Positions 26,121-34,025 of a stretch of 64,000 nucleotides of DNA are shown here, piece after piece (positions within the stretch are counted from its first letter, which is position 1; the number at the start of each line of letters is the position of its first letter). The position numbers were made by a program, and so were the translations under genes. This DNA is from Nocardioides sp. (GTDB lineage: Bacteria; Actinomycetota; Actinomycetes; Propionibacteriales; Nocardioidaceae): assembly GCA_020636915.1 (NCBI GenBank), contig JACJWV010000004.1, positions 62,001 to 126,000 of the forward strand, read 5' to 3'. Under the pieces are notes generated by a model, which worked only from the letters and a program-made list of their open reading frames with translations, did no database searches and was not told the DNA's origin.

Positions 26121-26549
26121 TCAGGCCCAGGGGTCGGTGATCTCGCGCAGCCGGAGCAGGTCCGCCCGGAGCCGTTCGAACGCCTCCGCGCCGAGGTGGT
26201 CACGCCACTCGCCCTCGATCTCGTCCTGGACGGCGCGCGCGACGTCGATCGCGTCGTGCCCGCGCCGGGTGATGCGCACCAGGCGGGCTCGGGCGTCGGT
26301 GGTGTCGCGCACCCGTTCGACGTACCCGCCCTCCACCAGCTGGTCCACCAGGAACCCGGCGGTCTGCTTGGTGACCTGTGCCGCCGCCGCCAGGTCGGTC
26401 AGCCGCGAGCCGCCCGGGTCGACGCGTTGGAAGACCCGCGCCTGCGCGAGCGTGATCGGGTAGCCCGCGCCCACGACGGCGTCGAGGACACGCTGCTCCA
26501 GGTGGCGGTAGGGCAGGAACAGCAGCACGCCGAGGCTGGGATCGGGCAC
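26121..26549 (-). CDS. MarR family transcriptional regulator
   Basis: 142-residue winged-helix repressor. GTG start at 26549 with AAGGAG six bases upstream; the open frame upstream lacks a better site. The recognition helix lies in RLTDLAAAAQVTKQTAGFLV and the wing in RVRDTTDARARLVRITRRG, with dimerisation helices at both ends. A perfect 15-base inverted repeat lies 42 bases upstream (26592-26606), between this gene and the divergent fragment at 26635, and is the probable operator for autorepression. The ligand is unknown. Confidence 0.92.
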   Translation of the reverse strand: MPDPSLGVLLFLPYRHLEQRVLDAVVGAGYPITLAQARVFQRVDPGGSRLTDLAAAAQVTKQTAGFLVDQLVEGGYVERVRDTTDARARLVRITRRGHDAIDVARAVQDEIEGEWRDHLGAEAFERLRADLLRLREITDPWA

Positions 26550-26591
26550 GGAGCGCTCCTTGCGGTGGAGGACGGACGGGTCCACACTTTA

Positions 26592-26606
26592 GTCAGATTA
26601 TCTGAC
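26592..26606. promoter_or_regulatory. Probable MarR operator
   Basis: GTCAGAT-T-ATCTGAC, two perfect seven-base arms around one base, in the short space between the MarR gene and the divergent gene fragment. Size, AT-rich centre and position fit a MarR dimer site. Binding by this particular protein is inferred. Confidence 0.7.
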
Positions 26607-26634
26607 CATTTCGGGACACGTGACGGAGCGCGCC

Positions 26635-26856
26635 ATGGACGTCGAGGACCAGTGGACCCACATCGAGGCAGCGCGCCGCAGCCTCGCCGCCCTGCTCGAG
26701 GGGCTGTCGCCGGCACAGTGGGAGGCGCCCTCGCTGTGCAGCGAGTGGCGGGTGCGCGACGTCGCCGCCCTGCTCCTGCTCACGACCGGCCGTGCCGCGG
26801 CCGCCCGAGCGCAGCTCGAGGGCCCCGGGCTCGCGCTGCTCCCCGCAGGGACCTGA
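26635..26856 (+). pseudogene. Truncated maleylpyruvate-isomerase/DinB-type N-terminal fragment
   Basis: 73 codons from the ATG at 26635 (GGAG nine bases upstream; a GTG at 26620 is also in frame). The first 45 residues resemble the start of mycothiol-dependent maleylpyruvate isomerase family proteins, which normally read W-x-V-x-D-V-V-A-H-L and continue for about 200 residues. Here the metal-binding histidine is replaced (RVRDVAALLLL) and the frame stops after LALLPAGT, directly before the sulfatase gene. It is probably a remnant of the gene once controlled with the adjacent MarR regulator. A short functional protein is possible but less likely. Confidence 0.6.
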
Positions 26857-26877
26857 GCGGGGTCAGCCCGAAGCGCG

Positions 26878-29148
26878 TCAGTCACTCGCGACGGCCGCCT
26901 GCACCTCGGTGGCCCGGTCCCGCGCCGCAGGGTCGCCGCTGCGCAGCTCGACCCGGTCGAGGACGCCGCTGAAGGCGAACGGCGGGCGGTAGTCGTCGCT
27001 CACCGCGATCCCGCGGTCCCGGCCCACGAGCAGGCCGGCCCCGGCAGTCGTGAGGTTCGGGAAGAACACCAGCCCCCGCAGCGGCGCCTCGGCGACGTCC
27101 GCGCCGTCGACCGACAGGACCACGCGAGCGCTGGAGCCGGGCTCGTAGCGCACCCCCAGCACGTGCGCCCCGGGCGGCACCGGGGCGTCGGCGGCCACCC
27201 GCACGGGCCCGTCCAGCAGGGCGAAGGTCGCGACGGGCCGACCCTCGAGGAGGTAGAACGCCCAGCCGCCGTGGCGGTCACCGAGCGCGGTCACGATCCC
27301 CTCGGCGCCGCCGGCGGGCACGTCGACGTACGCCGTCAGCTCGAAGCCCCCCAGGGCGGCCGGTTGCTGCGGGAGGGGCACGGGGGCGCCGCCGGGCCGG
27401 TAGGTCGCGGCGTCGGGCGGCGGGAACTCCCCCGGGTGCATGTGCGCCATGGAGGCCGGGAACTCGAAGAGTGGCAGGACCTGGTTGCGCCCGGCCTCGG
27501 CCCACCACAGGCCCTCGAGCCGGCTCACCACGTCCGGGTGCTCACCGGCGACGTCGGTCGACTCGGAGAAGTCCTCGTCGAGACGGAACAGCGACCAGCG
27601 GTCGGTGTCGAAGTCGTAGCTGCCGACGACGTGGTCGCGCTCGCCGAACTGGTTGGCGACGTGGTCGGTGACGGCCTTCCAGCCGTCGTGGTAGATCCCG
27701 CGCGAGCCCATCATCTCGAAGTACTGAAGCGTCCGGTGCTCCGGCGCCGCGGGGTCGGAGAAGCTGGCGAGCATCGACGCCCCGTCGACCGGCTGCTGGG
27801 TGACCCCGTCGACGCTCTCCGGTACCTCGATCCCGGCCGCGTCGAGGACGGTCGCGTAGAGGTCGACCGCGTGGCAGAACTGCGGCCTCACCGACCCCTG
27901 GCCCGCCAGGCGCTGCCCCCAGCGCACGATCAGCGGCGTCCGCACCCCGCCGAGCCAGGCGTAGCGCTTCCACAGCCGCAGCGGCGCGTTGCCCGCCCAC
28001 GCCCAGCCCCACGGGTAGTGGTTGTTGGCGTCCGGGCCGCCGATGTCGTCGATGTGCTCCAGGGCGGTGCCGACGTCCTCGGTGAAGCCCAGCCAGCCGG
28101 CGGCCTCGTTGAGCGTGCCGGTCGGGCCGCCCTCCGCGCTGGCACCGTTGTCGGACAGGATCATCACCAAGGTGTCGTCGGCGATCCCCTGGTCGTCGAG
28201 GGAGTCGAAGAGCCGGCCCAGGTGGTGGTCGGTGTGGGTGACGAAACCGGCGAAGACCTCCATGTAGCGGGCGAAGAGCCGCCGCTCGTCGGCCGACAGG
28301 CTCTCCCACTCCGGCACCCAGGGCGGCCGCTCGGTCAGCACGGTCTCCGGTGGCACCACGCCCTCGGCGACCTGCCGGTCGTAGGCGCGCTGCCGCCAGG
28401 CCTCCCAGCCGTCGTCGAACTGCCCGCGGTACGGCGCCACCCACTCCTCGGCGACCTGGTGCGGCGCGTGGGCGGCGCCGGGGGCGAGGTAGCAGAAGAA
28501 GGGCTTGCGGGCAGCCGCCTGCTGCTGGTCCCGGATCATCCCGATCGCCTGGTCGACCAGGTCCTCGGTCAGGTGGTAGCCCTCCTCCGGGCTGCGGGGT
28601 GGCTCGACCTGCGTGTTGTCGCGGACGAGCTCGGGGGCCCACTGGTTGGTCTCCGCCCCGAGGAAGCCGTAGTAGCGCTCGAACCCGAGGCCGAGCGGCC
28701 ACCGCTCGAACGGCCCGGCCGCGGAGTACTCCGCCTGCGGCGTGAGGTGCCACTTCCCGACCGCCATCGTGTTGTAGCCGTGGTCGCGCAGCACCCGGGC
28801 CAGCGAGGCCGCGCTGCGCGGGATCCGGCCGTGGTATCCCGGGAACCCGAGCGCGGCCTCCTGGGTGACGCCCATGCCGACCGCGTGGTGGTTGCGCCCG
28901 GTGAGCAGCGCGGCCCGGGTCGCCGAGCAGACAGCCGTGACGTGGAACCGGTTGTAGCGCAGGCCCTGGGCGGCCACCCGGTCGATGTTCGGCGTCGCGA
29001 AGCCGGCACCGAAGCACCCGAGCTGCGCGAAGCCGACGTCGTCGAGGACGACGACGAGCACGTTCGGCGCGTCCGGGCCCGGGCTCGGGTAGGGCACGAG
29101 GCGCGGCTCGGAGGTGGCGACGCGGGTGGTGAGGCGCTGGGCTTGCAC
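26878..29148 (-). CDS. Arylsulfatase-type sulfatase, Cys-type
   Basis: 756 residues, from a GTG at 29148. Alkaline-phosphatase-fold sulfatase: metal ligands in NVLVVVLDDVGFAQLG (Asp36-Asp37), active-site signature CSATRAALLTG (Cys74 to be oxidised to formylglycine), AVGKWHL, and MILSDNGASAEGG. After about residue 540 the protein continues with a beta-rich C-terminal part (FELTAYVDVPAGGAEG and onward) seen in long bacterial arylsulfatases. No signal peptide, so it is probably cytoplasmic. Cys-type sulfatases need an aerobic FGE; the only SUMF1-like protein in this window lacks the catalytic cysteines. Divergent from the decarboxylase-like gene by 63 bases. The natural sulfate ester is unknown. 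Confidence 0.93.
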   Translation of the reverse strand: MQAQRLTTRVATSEPRLVPYPSPGPDAPNVLVVVLDDVGFAQLGCFGAGFATPNIDRVAAQGLRYNRFHVTAVCSATRAALLTGRNHHAVGMGVTQEAALGFPGYHGRIPRSAASLARVLRDHGYNTMAVGKWHLTPQAEYSAAGPFERWPLGLGFERYYGFLGAETNQWAPELVRDNTQVEPPRSPEEGYHLTEDLVDQAIGMIRDQQQAAARKPFFCYLAPGAAHAPHQVAEEWVAPYRGQFDDGWEAWRQRAYDRQVAEGVVPPETVLTERPPWVPEWESLSADERRLFARYMEVFAGFVTHTDHHLGRLFDSLDDQGIADDTLVMILSDNGASAEGGPTGTLNEAAGWLGFTEDVGTALEHIDDIGGPDANNHYPWGWAWAGNAPLRLWKRYAWLGGVRTPLIVRWGQRLAGQGSVRPQFCHAVDLYATVLDAAGIEVPESVDGVTQQPVDGASMLASFSDPAAPEHRTLQYFEMMGSRGIYHDGWKAVTDHVANQFGERDHVVGSYDFDTDRWSLFRLDEDFSESTDVAGEHPDVVSRLEGLWWAEAGRNQVLPLFEFPASMAHMHPGEFPPPDAATYRPGGAPVPLPQQPAALGGFELTAYVDVPAGGAEGIVTALGDRHGGWAFYLLEGRPVATFALLDGPVRVAADAPVPPGAHVLGVRYEPGSSARVVLSVDGADVAEAPLRGLVFFPNLTTAGAGLLVGRDRGIAVSDDYRPPFAFSGVLDRVELRSGDPAARDRATEVQAAVASD

Positions 29149-29211
29149 ACCGCCGATCCTGGCAGTGGACCGCCCCTTCTGTCCCGGGACCCGGTGGGGC
29201 AGGATGCGGCC

Positions 29212-29856
29212 ATGACGGAGCCGACGACCGATCCCGTGCCCGCCGCGACCGCCTACCCGCCCGCTCCCTGGGAGATGGTGGGCCAGCTGTGGCTCTCGCT
29301 GTTCCGGCTCCGCGAGCCCGTCGACGACCTCCGCCCGGCCGGCGTGTACGGCGCTGCGTTCGTCAGCTACGAGCCCGGCTCGCCGCTCACCTACTCCGAG
29401 CTGCTCGTCGCCCGGCCGGTCCCCGTCCCGGACGGCCGCGGCCGGCGGGTGTCGATCACCGACATCTGGGTCGACTCCCCCGCGTCGGTCGCCGGCGGGC
29501 GCGAGCTGTGGGCGATCCCGAAGGGCCTGTGCGACTTCGATCTCGACTCGCAGCGTCGCGGGCCGCTCACGACCACCGACTGGTCCGCGTCCTTCGGGCG
29601 CCGCCCGATCGCCTCCGCGTCCTTCACCGACGTCTCGCGGGCGATGCTCCGGGTGCCGTTCAAGGGCAGCACCTGGCAACCCGGCATCGAGGACACCGGC
29701 GGCGAGGAGCGCACCGCCGTCCTCCGGGGCTCGTCGAAGGCGCTGCCCTGCCGCGGCCGGTGGGACTTCGACGCCGACGGGCCGCTCGGGTGGCTGCGCG
29801 GTGCGCGGCAGCTGGCGTCGTTCCGGCAGGCCGACTTCCGGATGTCCTTCGGCTGA
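29212..29856 (+). CDS. Acetoacetate decarboxylase family protein
   Basis: 214 residues. The segment RELWAIPKGLCDFD resembles the acetoacetate decarboxylase active site, in which a lysine in a WG(F/Y)PK context forms a Schiff base with the keto acid. The rest fits the beta-barrel family, including YSELLVARPVPV and FKGSTWQPG. Family members act on varied substrates and some are not decarboxylases, so the reaction is open. The ATG at 29212 lies 63 bases from the divergent sulfatase start, so a shared control region is likely. Nothing else in the neighbourhood names a pathway. Confidence 0.75.
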   Translation: MTEPTTDPVPAATAYPPAPWEMVGQLWLSLFRLREPVDDLRPAGVYGAAFVSYEPGSPLTYSELLVARPVPVPDGRGRRVSITDIWVDSPASVAGGRELWAIPKGLCDFDLDSQRRGPLTTTDWSASFGRRPIASASFTDVSRAMLRVPFKGSTWQPGIEDTGGEERTAVLRGSSKALPCRGRWDFDADGPLGWLRGARQLASFRQADFRMSFG

Positions 29857-29943
29857 TCGGCGGCTGCCCGCGGTGGCTGCCCGCGCCGTCCCCCGGCGCT
29901 CGGCTAGGGTGGACGGACCAGCTCACTCTCGGGGGAGGCAGTC

Positions 29944-30099
29944 ATGCTGCTCTGGATCATCATCGTCGCCGTGGTCGTGATCGCGCTCGGCGTCTTCGCG
30001 TTCTGGCCGCGGAAGTCGAACGCCTACTCCGACCGGAGCGTCCGGGACGCCAAGGGGCAGGGCAACGCCGACCTCTACGACGGGCGACCGCCCTACTGA
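29944..30099 (+). CDS. 51-residue single-helix membrane protein
   Basis: Begins MLLWIIIVAVVVIALGVFAF, a single N-terminal membrane helix, followed by WPRKS and a polar tail ending DGRPPY. The ribosome site GGGGGAGG five bases before the ATG is unusually strong and supports it as a real gene. No family recognised. Its stop overlaps the end of the convergent 70-residue gene by seven bases. Confidence 0.72.
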   Translation: MLLWIIIVAVVVIALGVFAFWPRKSNAYSDRSVRDAKGQGNADLYDGRPPY

Positions 30100-30305
30100 T
30101 CCGGCAGCTCGTGCTCCGCGGCCGCCCGGCGGGCCGCGTCGCGGATCTCGAAGAGCTCGGTGGCGAACCCGCCGACCGCACCCGCGACGTCGCGGACGGC
30201 GCCGGTGATGATCGTGGCCACCTGCCCGACCATCCCGGCGGCCGCTTCGACCGTGCCCTGGGCGGCGTCCTTGCGGATCTCCGCCCTGCTGAGGTGGTCC
30301 TTCAT
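30093..30305 (-). CDS. 70-residue hypothetical protein
   Basis: Starts MKDHLSRAEIRKDAAQGTVE at an ATG at 30305. A central stretch (GMVGQVATIITGAVRDVAGA) is weakly hydrophobic or amphipathic and the C-terminus is an Ala/Glu/Arg-rich helix ending EHELPDQ. The frame is open upstream to 30368 but overlaps the end of the desaturase gene there. No family recognised. It may be co-transcribed with the desaturase pair upstream on the same strand. Confidence 0.5.
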   Translation of the reverse strand: MKDHLSRAEIRKDAAQGTVEAAAGMVGQVATIITGAVRDVAGAVGGFATELFEIRDAARRAAAEHELPDQ

Positions 30306-30342
30306 GCCCTGGTCCCGGCTGTGATCCCCATGGGCCCCATCC

Positions 30343-31440
30343 TCAGGCGGCGACCGGGTCCGCCACAACCGGGGCCTCAGCCCGCGGACTCCGCGGCGGG
30401 AGCGCCAGCCGCACGATCTTGCGTGCGACGCTGCCGAGCTGCTTGCGCAGCGGGCCGGTGTGGTACGGGAGGCCGTAGCGCTCGCAGATGTCGCGCACGT
30501 CCTCCGCGATCTCGGGGTAGCGCCGCGCCGGCAGGTCCGGGAACAGGTGGTGCTCGATCTGGTGCGACAGGTTGCCGGACATCACGTGGAAGAGCCGCCC
30601 GCCGGTGATGTTCGCCGACCCCAGCAGCTGCCGGTAGTACCACTGCCCCCGGGTCTCGTCCTCGCACTCCTCCTGGCTGAACGTCGCGACGCCCGCCGGG
30701 AAGTGGCCGCAGAAGATGATGTTGAACGCCCAGATGTTGCGGACCAGGTTGGCGGTCGCGTTGCCCGCAAGCGTGAGCGGGAACAGCGGCCCGGTGAGCG
30801 CCGGGAACAGCACGTAGTCCTTGAGCGCCTGGCGCCTGACCTTGCGCATGATCCCGGCGTGCAGCGCCTTGTTCTCCGACATCTTCCGCCGGCCGGCGAC
30901 GATGTTCTCGACCTCGAGGTCGTGCATGGCCACGCCCCACTCGAAGAAGACCATCAACAGGAACGCGTAGAGCGGGTTGCCGAGGTAGTAGGGATGCCAG
31001 GGCTGGTCCTCGTCCATGCGGAGGATCCCGTAGCCGACGTCGCGGTCCTTGCCGAGGATGTTGGTGTAGGTGTGGTGGATGTAGTTGTGGCTGTACTTCC
31101 ACTGCTCGCTCGGGCACACGTTGTCCCACTCGTACATCCGCGAGCTGAGACCGGGGTCCCCCATCCAGTCGTACTGGCCGTGCATCACGTTGTGGCCGAT
31201 CTCCATGTTGTCGAGGATCTTGGAGACCGACAGCGCGGCGACCGCGAGCGGCCAGGCCGGCGGCAGGTAGAACATCGCACGGCCGGCGACCTCGAACGCG
31301 CGCTGGGCCTTGACGACGTTGCGGATGTACGTGGCGTCCGCCTCGCCGAGGTCGTCGAGGATGCGGCGGCGTACGGCGTCGAGCTCCTCGCCGAACGCCT
31401 CGAGCTGCTCGGGGGTCAGGGTGGTCTTGTTCGTCTTCAC
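30343..31440 (-). CDS. Membrane fatty acid desaturase (DesA3-like)
   Basis: 365 residues. Di-iron membrane desaturase with the three histidine boxes: IGHNVMHGQYD, HNYIHHTYTN and HQIEHHLFPDLP. Hydrophobic segments flank the boxes. It inserts a double bond into acyl-CoA or lipid-bound acyl chains using oxygen and electrons from a ferredoxin-type reductase, which is encoded nine bases upstream on the same strand. This pair matches M. tuberculosis desA3 (Rv3229c) and Rv3230c, where the product is oleoyl-CoA. A TetR gene lies divergently upstream of the reductase and probably controls both. Confidence 0.95.
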   Translation of the reverse strand: MKTNKTTLTPEQLEAFGEELDAVRRRILDDLGEADATYIRNVVKAQRAFEVAGRAMFYLPPAWPLAVAALSVSKILDNMEIGHNVMHGQYDWMGDPGLSSRMYEWDNVCPSEQWKYSHNYIHHTYTNILGKDRDVGYGILRMDEDQPWHPYYLGNPLYAFLLMVFFEWGVAMHDLEVENIVAGRRKMSENKALHAGIMRKVRRQALKDYVLFPALTGPLFPLTLAGNATANLVRNIWAFNIIFCGHFPAGVATFSQEECEDETRGQWYYRQLLGSANITGGRLFHVMSGNLSHQIEHHLFPDLPARRYPEIAEDVRDICERYGLPYHTGPLRKQLGSVARKIVRLALPPRSPRAEAPVVADPVAA

Positions 31441-31449
31441 GTCGGACTC

Positions 31450-32517
31450 CTAGAGGTCGACCACGCAGTCGCCCACGGGGGCGTTCACGCAGACACGGAT
31501 CTCTTCGTCGGGCAGCGAGGACTCCTCGCCGGTCAGGACGTTGCGCACCGTGCCGTCGCGCTTGACGGCGGTGCAGGACAGGCAGATGCCCATGCGGCAG
31601 CCGAACTCGGGCGTGAGCCCGGCCCGCTCGGCCTGCTCGAGCAGGGTGGCTCCGGTGTTCGCGACCTCGACGCCGGAGCGGACGAAGGCGACGTCGCCCT
31701 CGGCGGAGGTGCCCGAGGTGCGCGGCGGCTGGAAGTACTCCACGCGGAGCACGTCGGAGCCGTCGTACACCGCCCGCACGGCGTCGATCATCGGCGCCGG
31801 GCCGCAGGCGTAGGTGAGCACGTCGCGGTAGCCCGGGACGAGCCGGTCGAGGTACGCCGGCGACAGGTTCGGGTCGCCGAGCTCGGGGTGCAGCAGGTGC
31901 ACCTCGGTGCCGTGGCCCGAGTGCCGGATCTCGTCGAGCTCGGCCGCGAAGATCTGGTGGTCCGGGCTCTGCGCGTAGTGCAGGAACGTGATCCGGCCGC
32001 GGTGGGTGCGGCGGTGCAGCGTGCGCAGCATCGACATCACCGGGGTGATGCCGGAGCCGCCGCTGAGGAGCAGGAGGCGCTCGGGCACGTGGTCCGGGAG
32101 CACGAACTCCCCCTCGGCCTGCGAGAGGTGCACCATCGTGCCCGGCCGCGCGCGCTCCACGAGGAACCTGCTCACGACACCCCGGGGGTTGGCGCGCAGG
32201 GTGATCGTTAACCGGTCACCGGGACCGGACTCGGGGCTGGAGATCGAGAAGACCCGCGTCGCGCGGCGCGCGCCGTCGATCTCGACGCCGAGCTGGACGT
32301 GCTGGCCGGCGCGGTGACCGCGCCAGGTCGAGGTGGGCTGGAGGGTCAGCGTCGCGACCGGCGGGTGGCCGGGGACGTCGACCTCGCGGTGGATCGACAC
32401 GATCCGGGCGCGCACCTCGGCCGCGGCCCACATCGGGTTGACGAGCTCGAGGTAGCGGTCCACGCCGTGCGGCGACGTGAGCGCCGCCAGCGCTCGGGAC
32501 CGGAGGATGCGTTGCAT
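31450..32517 (-). CDS. Ferredoxin-NADP reductase fused to 2Fe-2S ferredoxin (desaturase electron donor)
   Basis: 355 residues from the ATG at 32517 with AAGGAG seven bases upstream. Order: FAD-binding domain (about 40-135, RVFSISSPESG), NAD(P)H-binding domain (LLLLSGGSGITPVMSML and YACGPAPMID), and a C-terminal plant-type 2Fe-2S domain (about 270-355) with EFGCRMGICLSC and a last cysteine in RVCVNAP. It delivers electrons to the desaturase encoded directly downstream, as Rv3230c does for DesA3. A pair of inverted repeats overlaps its probable promoter at 32592-32629. Confidence 0.94.
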   Translation of the reverse strand: MQRILRSRALAALTSPHGVDRYLELVNPMWAAAEVRARIVSIHREVDVPGHPPVATLTLQPTSTWRGHRAGQHVQLGVEIDGARRATRVFSISSPESGPGDRLTITLRANPRGVVSRFLVERARPGTMVHLSQAEGEFVLPDHVPERLLLLSGGSGITPVMSMLRTLHRRTHRGRITFLHYAQSPDHQIFAAELDEIRHSGHGTEVHLLHPELGDPNLSPAYLDRLVPGYRDVLTYACGPAPMIDAVRAVYDGSDVLRVEYFQPPRTSGTSAEGDVAFVRSGVEVANTGATLLEQAERAGLTPEFGCRMGICLSCTAVKRDGTVRNVLTGEESSLPDEEIRVCVNAPVGDCVVDL

Positions 32518-32591
32518 GCCCGCTCCTTGCCTGGGTGGGTCGGTGGGTGGGTGGTCAGGAGTGAGTCGGGACGGTTTCGGTGGACAGTCGT

Positions 32592-32629
32592 ACACTGAAA
32601 GTGTGCGGGCGTACCGGAAGTACGGTCAA
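32592..32629 (-). promoter_or_regulatory. Promoter/operator of the desaturase-reductase operon
   Basis: Two perfect inverted repeats, acact-gaa-agtgt (32592-32604) and cgtac-cggaa-gtacg (32610-32624), lie side by side. On the minus strand TTGACC (32629-32624) and CACACT (32605-32600), 18 bases apart, could be -35 and -10, so both repeats would sit inside the promoter. The divergent TetR gene starts 56 bases away. Operator function is inferred. Confidence 0.55.
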
Positions 32630-32684
32630 GGCCTGCGGCGGTGACGCCCGCCACGCCCCCACCGCACCCGTCTAACCTGAGGTC

Positions 32685-33323
32685 ATGCCGGAGCCGAGCG
32701 AGCCACCACTGCGCCGGGTGGAGCGCAAGGAGCGCACCCGGCGGGCGATCCTCGACGCGGCGCTGGACCTCTCCGACGAGTCGACCCTGGCGGCCATCTC
32801 GCTGCGGCAGGTCGCCAAGCAGGTCGGGATCGTGCCGACCGCGTTCTACCGCCACTTCGACTCGATCGACGCGCTGGGACTCGCTCTGGTGGACGAGGCG
32901 TTCGCCTCGCTGCGCACCATGATCCGCGACATCCGGCGCGGGGACCCCGCCCTCGCGGACATCGTCGACCGCTCGATCGGCGTCCTCGTCGACCACGTGC
33001 ACCTGCAGCGCGAGCACTTCCTCTTCATCGCCCGCGAGCGCGCAGCCGGCCCCCCGGGCGTGCGCGAGGCGATCCGGCACCAGATCGAGCTCTTCGAGCG
33101 GGAGCTGGCGGCCGACCTCGCGCGGCTGCCCGGCACCGACGCCTGGTCCGACGAGGACCTGCGGGTGCTGTCGAACCTGATCGTGACCGCGATGGTCGCG
33201 ACCGCCGAGTCCATCCTCAGCGTCGCCGGCCGGCCGGACGAGGAGAAGCAGATCGTCGAGCAGGCCCGCACGCAGCTGCGGATGGTGCTCGTCGGCGCCC
33301 TGAACTGGCGCTCGAAGCCCTGA
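32685..33323 (+). CDS. TetR family regulator, likely controlling the desaturase operon
   Basis: 212 residues. N-terminal helix-turn-helix (about 15-65): TRRAILDAALDLSDE, ISLRQVAKQVGIVPTAFYRH and the typical FYRHFDSIDALG. The C-terminal ligand-binding half is helical. The start is an ATG at 32685. It is divergent from the reductase-desaturase operon, with inverted repeats in the 167-base gap, the usual arrangement for a TetR repressor sensing acyl-CoA in lipid desaturation loci. The ligand is not known from sequence. Confidence 0.9.
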   Translation: MPEPSEPPLRRVERKERTRRAILDAALDLSDESTLAAISLRQVAKQVGIVPTAFYRHFDSIDALGLALVDEAFASLRTMIRDIRRGDPALADIVDRSIGVLVDHVHLQREHFLFIARERAAGPPGVREAIRHQIELFERELAADLARLPGTDAWSDEDLRVLSNLIVTAMVATAESILSVAGRPDEEKQIVEQARTQLRMVLVGALNWRSKP

Positions 33324-33344
33324 GCCCCGGGCGCGGCCCGGGCG

Positions 33345-34025
33345 TCAGCCTCCCGGACGGACGGTCAGGTCGCTGATCGTGGCGTCGCGCGGCAGGTCGA
33401 GGACGTGGAGGATCGCGTCGGCGACGGTCTCGGGCCGGATCCAGTCGGCGGCGTCGTACTCCTTGCCCTCCTGGCGGTGCACCTTCTCCTGCATCGCGGT
33501 GGCGGTGCGGCCGGGGTAGACCGTGGTCACCCGCAGGTCCGGCTCCTCGGCGCGCAGGGCGTCGGCGAGCGCGCGCAGGCCGTGCTTGGAGGCGGCGTAC
33601 GCCGACCACCCGGGGTGGGCGAAGAGCCCGGCGCCGGAGTTCACGAGGACGACCGTCCCGCGCGCCGCGCGCAGGGCGGGCAGGGCGACCCGGGTGAGGG
33701 CCGCGGGAGCGACGAGGTTGACCTGGAGCTGGGTGGCCCAGTCGTCGACCGACAGCTCGGCGACCGTCCCCAGCTCGACGACGCCGGCGGCGTGCACGAC
33801 CGAGTCGAGACGGTCCGGCAGGTCCAGCGACTCGACCGACTCCGGCCACGCGAGGTCGGCGACGAGCACGTCCGCGCCGTCGTACGCCGCCCGCAGCTCG
33901 TCGGCGCGCTCGTCCGAGCGCGCCAGCAGGACGACCTCGTCGCCGCGCTCGAGCAGCCGCCGGGCGACCACGGCGCCGATCCCGGAGCCGGCCCCGGTGA
34001 CCAGGTGCACGCCGGGCCGGCTCAT
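33345..34025 (-). CDS. Short-chain dehydrogenase/reductase
   Basis: 226 residues, classical SDR: cofactor loop TGAGSGIGAVVARR, an HAAG motif in place of NAG, NSGAG with the catalytic serine region, and SAYAASKHG (Tyr-x3-Lys). It ends with a short C-terminal loop. The start ATG overlaps the stop of the upstream zinc-free alcohol-dehydrogenase-type gene by four bases, so the two are coupled. The substrate cannot be read. No neighbour places it in a pathway. Confidence 0.93.
   Translation of the reverse strand: MSRPGVHLVTGAGSGIGAVVARRLLERGDEVVLLARSDERADELRAAYDGADVLVADLAWPESVESLDLPDRLDSVVHAAGVVELGTVAELSVDDWATQLQVNLVAPAALTRVALPALRAARGTVVLVNSGAGLFAHPGWSAYAASKHGLRALADALRAEEPDLRVTTVYPGRTATAMQEKVHRQEGKEYDAADWIRPETVADAILHVLDLPRDATISDLTVRPGG

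Noticed and set aside
29944..30305. Toxin-antitoxin pair
   Set aside because: The genes are convergent, not an operon, and neither protein shows a toxin or antitoxin motif.
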